A stretch of 64,000 nt of DNA from Paenibacillus paridis (GTDB lineage: Bacteria > Bacillota > Bacilli > Paenibacillales > Paenibacillaceae), in assembly GCF_006345825.1 (NCBI RefSeq), contig NZ_VCIX01000092.1, positions 124,001 through 188,000 on the forward strand, in the 5' to 3' direction. The notes beneath the pieces were generated by a model. The model was not told where the DNA came from. It made no database searches and saw only the letters and a list, made by a program, of their open reading frames with translations. Both the position numbers and the translations under genes were made by a program. Shown here piece after piece: positions 41,402 to 49,716 of the stretch (within the stretch, counting starts at the first letter, position 1; each line of letters opens with the position of its first letter).

Positions 41402-44400
41402 ATGATGAGAACAAAAATGATTTCGAAAAAGTGGTTGGCCTTCGTATTGAGCCTAACTGTATTTCTCTCTGCGGCAAGCTCGGCCTTCCTGCCTTCGGTA
41501 AAGGTAGAGGCAGCAGCTGGCAATCCGAATCTTGGTCCATTTACAATTTATGATGCACTGCCTGCTCCGGGGCAGTTCGTAAATGAGACTGGTTTCGGTG
41601 GGATAAACAATCTTAATGAAACTTGGGACAATAATAATTTAGGAAATGGTATATCTTTGGGAGGATTTGGCGGTTCAATCGTGTTTAAGACGAATGCTCC
41701 TGTCTTAAACAGTGCAGATCATCCATACGGCATTGATTTTACCGTATACGGCAATGCTTTCTCGGGTTTTGAGGAACCTGGCGCAGTTGCCGTCGCTCAG
41801 GATGATGGTACCGGGAAACCTGGCAAATGGTATAATATTGCAGGATCAGAGCATTATGAGGATTCCACGATTTGGGATTATCGCGCGACCTATACGAATC
41901 CTGATCCGGAATTTGCAAATGCAAACGGAATTAGTGTTCCTTGGGTAGATAATTTTGGAGCTGCTGGTGTGATTAAGGTCAATGCTTACCATAAGCATTC
42001 CTATTATCCAATTCCTGCAAATTATCCTTTATCTCAAACACCTTTTGATCATTTGCAGCACTCGTATTCAGGGGTAAAGCTTGCTGCACAAAAAAATGCA
42101 TTTGGATATACTGATACACATTCGAACGGAAGCGCACCGTATAATCTTGCTGGAAACCCTTATATTGCAACTCCAGCAAAGGGCGATGGCATCGATATAA
42201 GCTGGGCGGTTGATGAGAATGGCTTGCCAGTTTCTCTAGACTCTATTGATTTTATAAAAGTAAATACAGCTGTACAGATTGATGGGGGGCCTTTTGGTGA
42301 GGTAAGCACGGAGGTAACATCGCTTCAAATTCATGAACCAAATGCTTCAGTAGCTATTACACCGAATTTGAATTCAATCACTTTGACAGGTCTTGAAAAT
42401 GAATCAGGCTCCAAAAAAGTCACGATTCAAGACAATGTAAACGTATATGATAATATTAAAGTAAATGCGGATACGATCAAGGTAACAGCTAATGGAACAG
42501 CAGATCAAGTATTTGTAAATAATAAAAGAGGGACAGTGAACGAGCAGGTTGATAAAGTTTTAACCTTAAGTGAAACTAAACCTCGACTAGTACGCGTAAT
42601 TGCTCAGCAAGGAGTGAATGAGCCAAGAATCTATTATTTAAGTATTCTTAAAGGCTCAGATAAGCTAGATGCGGATATCGAGCGCACAGCTCAATATGTG
42701 TTAAATGGGAATGTTAATTCTGAATGGCAAGCCGTAGGTATCGCACAGGCTGGCAAAAAGGTACCGGAATCTTACTATAATCAACTCATTAATAACTTGA
42801 ATCAAGCCAGTGGTACGTTTAGCAAGGTAACGGATTATGCCCGTTACAGCATTGCGATATCGGCACTTGGCTATGATGCAAGCAGCTTTGAAGGCTATGA
42901 TTTTATTAATAAGATCACTAACAATACAAGAATGATTAACCAAGGCGTCAATGGTCCGTTATATAGCCTTATCGCGTTAAACTCGGGCAATTATCAGGTG
43001 CCGGAAAACGCAGAATGGACGAAAGAGAAGCTGTTGGAGGAAATTCTTAAGTACCAGGGGTCTGATGGTGGATTTTCATTGGCTTTGAATAGTGCTAGCG
43101 ATGCGGATATGACAGCAATGACGCTGATCGCTTTAGCTCCTTATACGGATCAATCTGAAATAAAAACAGCAGGGGAGAGAGCAGTAACTTGGCTTTCCAC
43201 CAATCAAAAGCCTCACGGAGGTTATGGCGGGGAAAGCAGCGAGAGTGTATCTCAGGCCATTATTGGCCTTACATCCAACGGAATCGATCCTACGGGAGCT
43301 GCATTTACAAAGGATGGCATCAATCTTATTGATAAGCTGCTAAGCTTTGCGAAGCCTGATGGCGGATTTGCTCATCTTCTTTCAGGTTCAAGCAATGGAA
43401 TGGCAACAGAACAAGCACTGCAGGCGTTAGAAGCCTATAACCTATTTGCTAATAAAGCAGGTAGATTGTATGAGTTTGCAGGGAAAACGATGCCGGGGGT
43501 TGCCTTCCCAACAGCAATAACCATCGATGTTGAAGGTCCACAAGCTTCTATCGCGGTGGGAAATGCTAATGGTACGTCTGCATTAAACGCTTTGGAGAGC
43601 TTTGCAACTTCAGAAGGAATTGCGCTGAATGTTGTTAATTCTGCTTACGGTAAGTATGTAAAAGGGATTGCTAATATTGAGGAAGCCACGTACGGAGGAT
43701 ATGACGGCTGGCAATATGCCGTTAAACGTAACGGTGAATGGATTCACCCTGGCGTAGGCATTGCTGATTTTGAGCTTCAATCTGCGGACCATCTGCTCGT
43801 ATATTATGGAGATTTTAATACACAGCTTATAAACATGGCTGTTGTTACCCCAACTCTCCCAGTAACGGGACAAGACTTTTCTGTTCAGGTAAACAAAGAA
43901 TCATGGGATTGGAATAATAATAAAACGATTGTAGTCCCGGCTGCAGGAGCTAAGGTTACTTTTGGAAGCAAATCGGCTATTGCAGATTCAAATGGCGTTG
44001 CTGTTTTCTATGGCGGACTTGCAACAGCGGGTACGCATAACGGCGTCATTACACAGTATGTGACGGATGGTTCGCCTGTAGTTGTTAGGCAAACTTTACC
44101 ATTAACGGTTAACCAGGCAGATCCGAATGCCATCGGGGAATTCGTGACGCTTAAGGTCTTAGGCGACGATGTAAAAGGTACTATTTTAAGCTCGAAGACA
44201 TATAAGCTGCAAGAGAATGATACGGCATACACTATTCTCAAACGTGAATTAGGGGATAAGGTCATTGCCAGCGGCTCGGGAGCTTCAGTTTATGTGTCAG
44301 CGATTGATGGACTCGCTGAGTTTGACCGTGGATCTAAAAGTGGTTGGTTAGTAGCGGTGAATGGTATTCTACCAGAGGTTAGCGCTGGAGCGTATACGCT

Positions 44401-47098
44401 GAAAGCCAATGACGTTGTAACTTGGAGATATACTCTAGACTATGAGCAAGATTACAATCACCCAGCACCGGTAGACAATGGACTGGTAGAGGTTTCAGTA
44501 GCAGTAGAGGGACCAGAGGGTGCTGTAACAGAAGGCAGCATAAAAGGTGCGACTGCGCTTGATGCGCTGCAAAGATTAACAACGGAAAAGAATAAACAAC
44601 TATCCGTTGCCAGTTATTCGTATGGGTTAATGGTGGATACGATTAATCACATTGAATCTGGTAGTTACGGAGGATATGATGGTTGGCAATATGCGATAAA
44701 GCGCGATGGAAACTGGATTTATCCATTGGTTGGCATAGCAGAGTATGAGCTTAAAGCTTCGGATCATGTCCTAGTGTTTTATGGCAGTTCTAATACTGCG
44801 TTTGTCCACGAAACCGTAGTTACGCCAATTATCCCAACTGTTGGAGTAGAGTTTACGGTTACAGTCACCAAGGAAACTTTCGACTGGAATACAAATCTTG
44901 CGGTTGTTGCTCCTGCAGCAGGAGCAAAGGTTGAAATTGGCAACCAAATCGCGATTGCGGATGAGAACGGAATTGCAACTTTTAATTCTGGAATCGAAGC
45001 AGAAGGCACGTATACAGGCGTAGTTAGTCAATATCTGACAGAACGCACGCCGGAAGTTGTTCGGCAATCTTTTTCAATTATAGTTCAATCTGTACCTACA
45101 ACGCCGGAGCCAACGCCGACAACGTCGCCAGAGCCAACGCCGACAACGTCGCCAGAGCCAACGCCGACAACGTCGCCAGAGCCAACGCCGACAACGTCGC
45201 CAGAGCCAACGCCGACAACGTCGCCAGAGCCAACGCCGACAACGTCGCCAGAGCCAACGCCGACAACGTCGCCAGAGCCAACGCCGACAACGTCGCCAGA
45301 GCCAACGCCGACAACGTCGCCAGAGCCAACGCCGACAACGTCGCCAGAGCCAACGCCGACAACGTCGCCAGAGCCAACGCCGACAACGTCGCCAGAGCCA
45401 ACGCCGACAACGTCGCCAGAGCCAACGCCGACAACGTCGCCAGAGCCAACGCCGACAACGTCGCCAGAGCCAACGCCGACAACGTCGCCAGAGCCAACGC
45501 CGACAACGTCGCCAGAGCCAACGCCGACAACGTCGACAGAGCCAACGCCGACAACGTCGACAGAACCAACGCCGACAACGTCGACAGAACCAACGCCGAC
45601 AACGACAGAGCCACCAATTACGATAAAGAACGCTACAATCAGCGTTACTGGAGATAGTCAGAAGGGAACCATTCTTCCAGCTAAGTCTGTTCAGCTTCTG
45701 GCAGGCGATACGGCTTATGCAGTGCTTAAACGAGAGTTAGGGTCCAAGGTAGTTTCCAGAGGCACGGGAGCTTCGCTGTATGTCGAGGAAATTGATGGCC
45801 TAGCGGAATTCGACCGTGGTCCACTAAGCGGTTGGATGTACTCTGTGAATGGCGTTTTCCCTGATATTAGTGCGGGAGAGTATGTGCTTCAACTAAATGA
45901 TGTTTTGGCTTGGCGCTATACAACTGATTTAGGGAAGGATCTCGGAGCTCCAAATCCAACTGATCCAAGTGGAAATATTGATCCAAGTACTGATTTAGGT
46001 ACTAATACAAATATTGTGGAAGCCGTTCTTAAGGAACTAAACAAGCTAACCTTACCGGCTAACAATACCAATTCTATTGGTAAAGTCGGCCAAACGACTT
46101 TTGTGTTGAATGCTGCAACGCCAATGAGCGCAGCCGAGCTTGCTGAGCTTGTTAAGCTGCTTGGGAAGTCGACTGTTAAGCTCAGTCAAAGCGTAAAACC
46201 AGATAGCGTAGCTACGATTCAGGATACTGATGCGAAGGTTAAGCTTATCGTGCCTGCAGGAGCTGTTAAGGAAACAACGGTAATCGAAGTGAATGAGCTT
46301 GCGTTGAAACGCATTGGCTTGGTATCTTCCATTTTCGAATTTACCCCTAACGGCACCGTATTCCAAAATCCGGTGTACATTCAGATCAAAGTCCCTGCTG
46401 ATGCAAAAAATGCATCCAATCTGGCGCTTGTCTGGCTTGATGAGAAGACCGGGCAATGGATTCCAATTCCAGCGGTATTGGATCTGAAAAATGGGACGAT
46501 TACAGGAAAAACGACTCATTTCACGAAGTATGCAGTGATCGACCGTAGCAAGCTGACCTTTGTGGATAACAGCCTCATTTCATCATGGGCGTACGATGCT
46601 GTCTATCGTGTGTTCGATGCAAATATTATGGTAGGAGTGAGCGGCTCCGAGCTTCGTTTTGAACCGAAGAAGCAAATGACGCGTGCTGAATTTGCTACGC
46701 TGCTCATTAACTTGCTAGGGGAAACACCTGCTACCGAAGCGAAGGCAGTCTTTAAGGATGTTGCGCCAGGCGCATGGTACTACGGAGCGATTATGCGAGC
46801 AAAAGAGCTAAACATTATTCAGGGCATGAGCGCAGATACGTTTAATCCAAATCAAGCGGTAACGAGAGAGCAAATGGCTATTATGATTGCCAAAGCGTTT
46901 AAGCTTGAAGGAAATAACGAAGCGCTGCCGTTTACAGATGCAAATAAAATTCAAGAGAGCGCCAAAGCATACGTTAATGCTGTATACACCAGCGGCATTA
47001 TGCAGGGCTCAGGCGGAAGCTTTGATCCTAAAGCAGCGGTAACAAGAGAAATGGCTGCTGTAGTCGCAGATAAGCTGCAGAAGCTTTCAGTAAAATAA
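41402..47098 (+). CDS. SLH-anchored transcobalamin-like protein (putative surface B12 binder)
   Basis: An 1898-residue exported protein. Order: signal peptide (WLAFVLSLTVFLSAASSAF); a beta-rich N-terminal domain (~50-330); a cadherin-like beta sandwich (~315-417); a helical-repeat region like the terpenoid-cyclase (alpha/alpha)6 toroid (~422-697, YQGSDGGFSLAL, HGGYGGESSESVSQAIIGL, KPDGGFAHLL); DUF4430 domains at ~706-805, 913-1018, 1029-1131 and 1411-1509 (GWQYAVKRNGEW, GIADFEL, SGWMYSVNG); a Pro/Thr repeat linker (~1233-1403); a ZU5-like beta domain; three SLH repeats (~1720-1898). The toroid plus DUF4430 is the design of animal transcobalamin and intrinsic factor. With the upstream B12 riboswitch, binding of cobalamin at the cell wall is strongly suggested. 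ATG 41402 (or 41405) is chosen because the upstream start lies in the leader terminator. Confidence 0.88.
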   Translation: MMRTKMISKKWLAFVLSLTVFLSAASSAFLPSVKVEAAAGNPNLGPFTIYDALPAPGQFVNETGFGGINNLNETWDNNNLGNGISLGGFGGSIVFKTNAPVLNSADHPYGIDFTVYGNAFSGFEEPGAVAVAQDDGTGKPGKWYNIAGSEHYEDSTIWDYRATYTNPDPEFANANGISVPWVDNFGAAGVIKVNAYHKHSYYPIPANYPLSQTPFDHLQHSYSGVKLAAQKNAFGYTDTHSNGSAPYNLAGNPYIATPAKGDGIDISWAVDENGLPVSLDSIDFIKVNTAVQIDGGPFGEVSTEVTSLQIHEPNASVAITPNLNSITLTGLENESGSKKVTIQDNVNVYDNIKVNADTIKVTANGTADQVFVNNKRGTVNEQVDKVLTLSETKPRLVRVIAQQGVNEPRIYYLSILKGSDKLDADIERTAQYVLNGNVNSEWQAVGIAQAGKKVPESYYNQLINNLNQASGTFSKVTDYARYSIAISALGYDASSFEGYDFINKITNNTRMINQGVNGPLYSLIALNSGNYQVPENAEWTKEKLLEEILKYQGSDGGFSLALNSASDADMTAMTLIALAPYTDQSEIKTAGERAVTWLSTNQKPHGGYGGESSESVSQAIIGLTSNGIDPTGAAFTKDGINLIDKLLSFAKPDGGFAHLLSGSSNGMATEQALQALEAYNLFANKAGRLYEFAGKTMPGVAFPTAITIDVEGPQASIAVGNANGTSALNALESFATSEGIALNVVNSAYGKYVKGIANIEEATYGGYDGWQYAVKRNGEWIHPGVGIADFELQSADHLLVYYGDFNTQLINMAVVTPTLPVTGQDFSVQVNKESWDWNNNKTIVVPAAGAKVTFGSKSAIADSNGVAVFYGGLATAGTHNGVITQYVTDGSPVVVRQTLPLTVNQADPNAIGEFVTLKVLGDDVKGTILSSKTYKLQENDTAYTILKRELGDKVIASGSGASVYVSAIDGLAEFDRGSKSGWLVAVNGILPEVSAGAYTLKANDVVTWRYTLDYEQDYNHPAPVDNGLVEVSVAVEGPEGAVTEGSIKGATALDALQRLTTEKNKQLSVASYSYGLMVDTINHIESGSYGGYDGWQYAIKRDGNWIYPLVGIAEYELKASDHVLVFYGSSNTAFVHETVVTPIIPTVGVEFTVTVTKETFDWNTNLAVVAPAAGAKVEIGNQIAIADENGIATFNSGIEAEGTYTGVVSQYLTERTPEVVRQSFSIIVQSVPTTPEPTPTTSPEPTPTTSPEPTPTTSPEPTPTTSPEPTPTTSPEPTPTTSPEPTPTTSPEPTPTTSPEPTPTTSPEPTPTTSPEPTPTTSPEPTPTTSPEPTPTTSPEPTPTTSPEPTPTTSPEPTPTTSPEPTPTTSPEPTPTTSTEPTPTTSTEPTPTTSTEPTPTTTEPPITIKNATISVTGDSQKGTILPAKSVQLLAGDTAYAVLKRELGSKVVSRGTGASLYVEEIDGLAEFDRGPLSGWMYSVNGVFPDISAGEYVLQLNDVLAWRYTTDLGKDLGAPNPTDPSGNIDPSTDLGTNTNIVEAVLKELNKLTLPANNTNSIGKVGQTTFVLNAATPMSAAELAELVKLLGKSTVKLSQSVKPDSVATIQDTDAKVKLIVPAGAVKETTVIEVNELALKRIGLVSSIFEFTPNGTVFQNPVYIQIKVPADAKNASNLALVWLDEKTGQWIPIPAVLDLKNGTITGKTTHFTKYAVIDRSKLTFVDNSLISSWAYDAVYRVFDANIMVGVSGSELRFEPKKQMTRAEFATLLINLLGETPATEAKAVFKDVAPGAWYYGAIMRAKELNIIQGMSADTFNPNQAVTREQMAIMIAKAFKLEGNNEALPFTDANKIQESAKAYVNAVYTSGIMQGSGGSFDPKAAVTREMAAVVADKLQKLSVK
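45104..45607 (+). repeat. 24-bp coding minisatellite (PEPTPTTS repeats, ~21 units)
   Basis: The unit CCAGAGCCAACGCCGACAACGTCG repeats about 21 times almost without change, encoding a Pro/Thr-rich stalk between the third and fourth DUF4430 domains; the last three units read TEPTPTTS. Such arrays change length readily by slippage. The 24-base unit is given here as two 12-base halves: CCAGAGCCAACG and CCGACAACGTCG. Confidence 0.95.
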
Positions 47099-47104
47099 AT
47101 TCAA

Positions 47105-47143
47105 AAAAGAACGAGAAGGCCCAGTGCCTCTCGTTCTTTTTTT
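47105..47143 (+). terminator. Rho-independent terminator
   Basis: AAGAACGAGA/TCTCGTTCTT stem with a T run, just after the transcobalamin-like gene, which is therefore monocistronic. Confidence 0.9.
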
Positions 47144-47315
47144 GCCTTCATACGCAGTCCCACATGCATAGGAGCCAGGAACTATTTTCGTCCGAAAGAA
47201 CGGTATTTAGCCAAATGTTCTTTATTAAGAATGACATCAATGGTATATTTAACAAGATAACCCATAAAGGCTGGACAAGCTTGGATGGATTTCGGCACAA
47301 AATAGGAGGCATAGA

Positions 47316-49457
47316 GTGAATATTTTAAAGCTGGTGTTGACGATGCTGCTTGGCTTGCAGCTTACGCTGCTGTCCGGGGAGCCTGCGATAGCGAGTGCAG
47401 GAGACACAAACGAAGAACCGCAAAAGGAATATGCGATTGAGTTGAGCCGATTCGGCATTTACAAGAATGGCACACATCCGGTGGAGACAACCAAAGGGAT
47501 TAATAATGCCTTGAAATGGGCAGCCCAAAACGGCATAAAGAAAACGTCGCTGCCATCCGGCACTTACTTGATTGATAAGAATAGCCAAATTAACATGGTC
47601 AGCAACATGGTCTTTGAATTGCCGATGGATGCCGTTCTCCAGAAGGAAACCAATGCCAAAGAAAGCTACCATCTGATGTATTTGGGGTATGGGATCCATG
47701 ATGTGACGCTGAGAGGCGGAACCTACAAGGGCGATAAAGCCACGCATGACTATTCCAAAAAAGAGAATAAGCATAGCTCAGGCACGCATGAAGGCGGTTA
47801 TGGCATCATCACGCTAGGTGCTACGAACCTAACCATTGATGGCGTTCAAGCTACTAACTTTACAGGTGACGGGCTCATATTGGGCGGGCACGGAACGATG
47901 GTCAAGGACTTATACGAGAACCAATTTATTTCCGGGGCAATTGACGATAAAGGGAAAAATGTTTCCAATGCCAAAACGGTTAGAACGAAGGAACCGCTGA
48001 ACTTTTCGCATGCGATCTTTAAGACGGAGCGCGAGTTTGAGTTCTCGAATGCAATCAAGCTGCCCGGCGTATTCGATATCTTCTTTTATAAGTCGAACGG
48101 CACGTTTATAAAGAAGCTGGCAAATGCAAGAGTGAGGGACATCATTCGAATTCCGGAGGGCGCGACGCAGTTCCATCTTGTATTTAATCAAGCGTCGAAG
48201 AAGCAGGCTTATATTGAATTTTGGAACCGTAAAGTTACGACCAATGTGCTTGTGCAAAATTCGGAGTTTGCCTACAATCGCAGACAGGGCATCACCGTGG
48301 GCGGGGCGGATAATGTGCTCATCACGAATAATAAATTTCATCATATGAAGGGGGCCATGCCTCAGGCCGGCATCGATCTGGAAGGCGGCTTCGGCGAAAA
48401 TGGCAATCGCAACAGCAATATCACGATCAAGAGCAACCATTTTTACAACAATGCCTCTTATGATGTGATTTTGTATGATGGCAAGGATGCAGTCGTTGAG
48501 GATAACCATTTTGCTTCTAAGGGGGCCATTGGCCTGGCGATATCCGAGCCGTTTAAAGGCGCATTGGTCAAAAATAATCATTTTGACGGCTCGCGAATCT
48601 TTGCGGCGCATGATGCAACCTTTATCGGAAACCGAATGAATGACTCGTACACGACCTTAGAGGGACCGAATATTAAAATCGAGGACATGACGTTTACGGA
48701 TTCCACATTTGCCCTCAGCGCCAAAACGGCTTTTGGCATTAGCGCATCCAATATTACGATCAATAACAATAAAAAGAGTGACTCCGGCCTTTCGATTTGG
48801 GGCAAGCCGGTTCATTTGAAGGACATTACGATTAACGGTGAAGGTACGCTTCGAGTCGTGACGGGCGGCGCGGCCGAAGGCTCTATTTTTGACCGATTAA
48901 AGGTCATCGGCTACAGCACAACGTATGGCGTTACGCTGCCGCCCGGCACTTACAACAACTGCGAGTTCATAGGAGCAACAGGAACCGGGAAATTCGGCTC
49001 AATCAGCGTTGCATCGGCGGGAAAATACGTGTTTGACGGCTGTTCCTTTGAATCTCCGGAACCGCTCAGCACGCTGCTGCTCGGCGAGCATCCGAAGCTG
49101 GATCTAACGATCAAAAACTCCACCTTCAAGCTGCTTGGCAATACGCAGGCGATTAGCGTGCAAGCAGCCAAAAACCTGCTAGTGGAGAATAATACGATTA
49201 CCGCAGACAAGCTATCATCCGATAAAACGGAATTGATCCGCATTAACGATAACTGGAAGCGGAATGAAGCGCATGATGTGCTGAAAGCCGTGATTAGAGG
49301 CAATACGATTACAACGAATATTGCCGCCATCGGAATCGCTACTTTATATGCGGGTACGGGAGCCCCAGCGTATACGATCGAGAACAATACGCTTTATACA
49401 GCAAAGCTGCTGACCAAAAAAAATGATGTGCTCAAAAATAATTCGTTGAAAAGCTAG
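47316..49457 (+). CDS. Secreted right-handed beta-helix protein
   Basis: A 713-residue exported protein. Signal peptide (ILKLVLTMLLGLQLTLLSGEPAIASA), then a pectate-lyase-superfamily start (ELSRFGIYKNGTHPVETTKGINNALKWAAQNGIKKTSLPSGTYLID) and many parallel beta-helix coils with Asn/Gly turns (NSEFAYNRRQGITVGGADNVLITNNKFHHMKG, IKSNHFYNNASYDVILYDGKDAVVEDNHF). Such proteins bind or cleave polysaccharides; catalytic residues cannot be set. GTG 47316 follows AGGAGG. It precedes the rhamnogalacturonan lyase gene, so a plant polysaccharide target is possible. Confidence 0.8.
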   Translation: MNILKLVLTMLLGLQLTLLSGEPAIASAGDTNEEPQKEYAIELSRFGIYKNGTHPVETTKGINNALKWAAQNGIKKTSLPSGTYLIDKNSQINMVSNMVFELPMDAVLQKETNAKESYHLMYLGYGIHDVTLRGGTYKGDKATHDYSKKENKHSSGTHEGGYGIITLGATNLTIDGVQATNFTGDGLILGGHGTMVKDLYENQFISGAIDDKGKNVSNAKTVRTKEPLNFSHAIFKTEREFEFSNAIKLPGVFDIFFYKSNGTFIKKLANARVRDIIRIPEGATQFHLVFNQASKKQAYIEFWNRKVTTNVLVQNSEFAYNRRQGITVGGADNVLITNNKFHHMKGAMPQAGIDLEGGFGENGNRNSNITIKSNHFYNNASYDVILYDGKDAVVEDNHFASKGAIGLAISEPFKGALVKNNHFDGSRIFAAHDATFIGNRMNDSYTTLEGPNIKIEDMTFTDSTFALSAKTAFGISASNITINNNKKSDSGLSIWGKPVHLKDITINGEGTLRVVTGGAAEGSIFDRLKVIGYSTTYGVTLPPGTYNNCEFIGATGTGKFGSISVASAGKYVFDGCSFESPEPLSTLLLGEHPKLDLTIKNSTFKLLGNTQAISVQAAKNLLVENNTITADKLSSDKTELIRINDNWKRNEAHDVLKAVIRGNTITTNIAAIGIATLYAGTGAPAYTIENNTLYTAKLLTKKNDVLKNNSLKS

Positions 49458-49473
49458 CCATACTGCCTCAGTC

Positions 49474-49505
49474 AGCCCTGACCATCGCCGGTCAGGGCTT
49501 TTTTT
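49474..49505 (+). terminator. Rho-independent terminator
   Basis: AGCCCTGACC-atcgcc-GGTCAGGGCT with a T run, 17 bp after the beta-helix gene. Confidence 0.92.
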
Positions 49506-49615
49506 AATGCGTACTCCGCTGCAATGAATGGTGTGCATAGAAAAATGTCTGCTTTTTAACCATTTCAGTCTACTTTTTGAATGGCTTGTTCCGTCTCATT
49601 GCCTAATAATTGGAA

Positions 49616-49629
49616 TGGTATCGCTTACA
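49616..49629. promoter_or_regulatory. cre-like site before rhamnogalacturonan lyase
   Basis: TGGTATCGCTTACA (reverse TGTAAGCGATACCA) matches cre at 13 of 14 positions, 88 bp before the start codon. Confidence 0.55.
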
Positions 49630-49716
49630 ATGCTGGAGAGGAGGCAGCTGATCGTCTATCGGTTTTTTATGGAAAAGTTTGTCTACAATCAGATTTTCCG
49701 GGAGGTAAATAACGAA

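Noticed and set aside
45096..45617. 173-residue open frame on the minus strand opposite the Pro/Thr repeat
   Set aside because: It is a by-product of the 24-bp repeat, which has no stop in that frame; its Leu/Ala/Ser periodic product has no start signal.
47910..48611. 233-residue minus-strand open frame
   Set aside because: Opposite the beta-helix gene, which has a signal peptide and coil periodicity; no start signal for the antisense frame.
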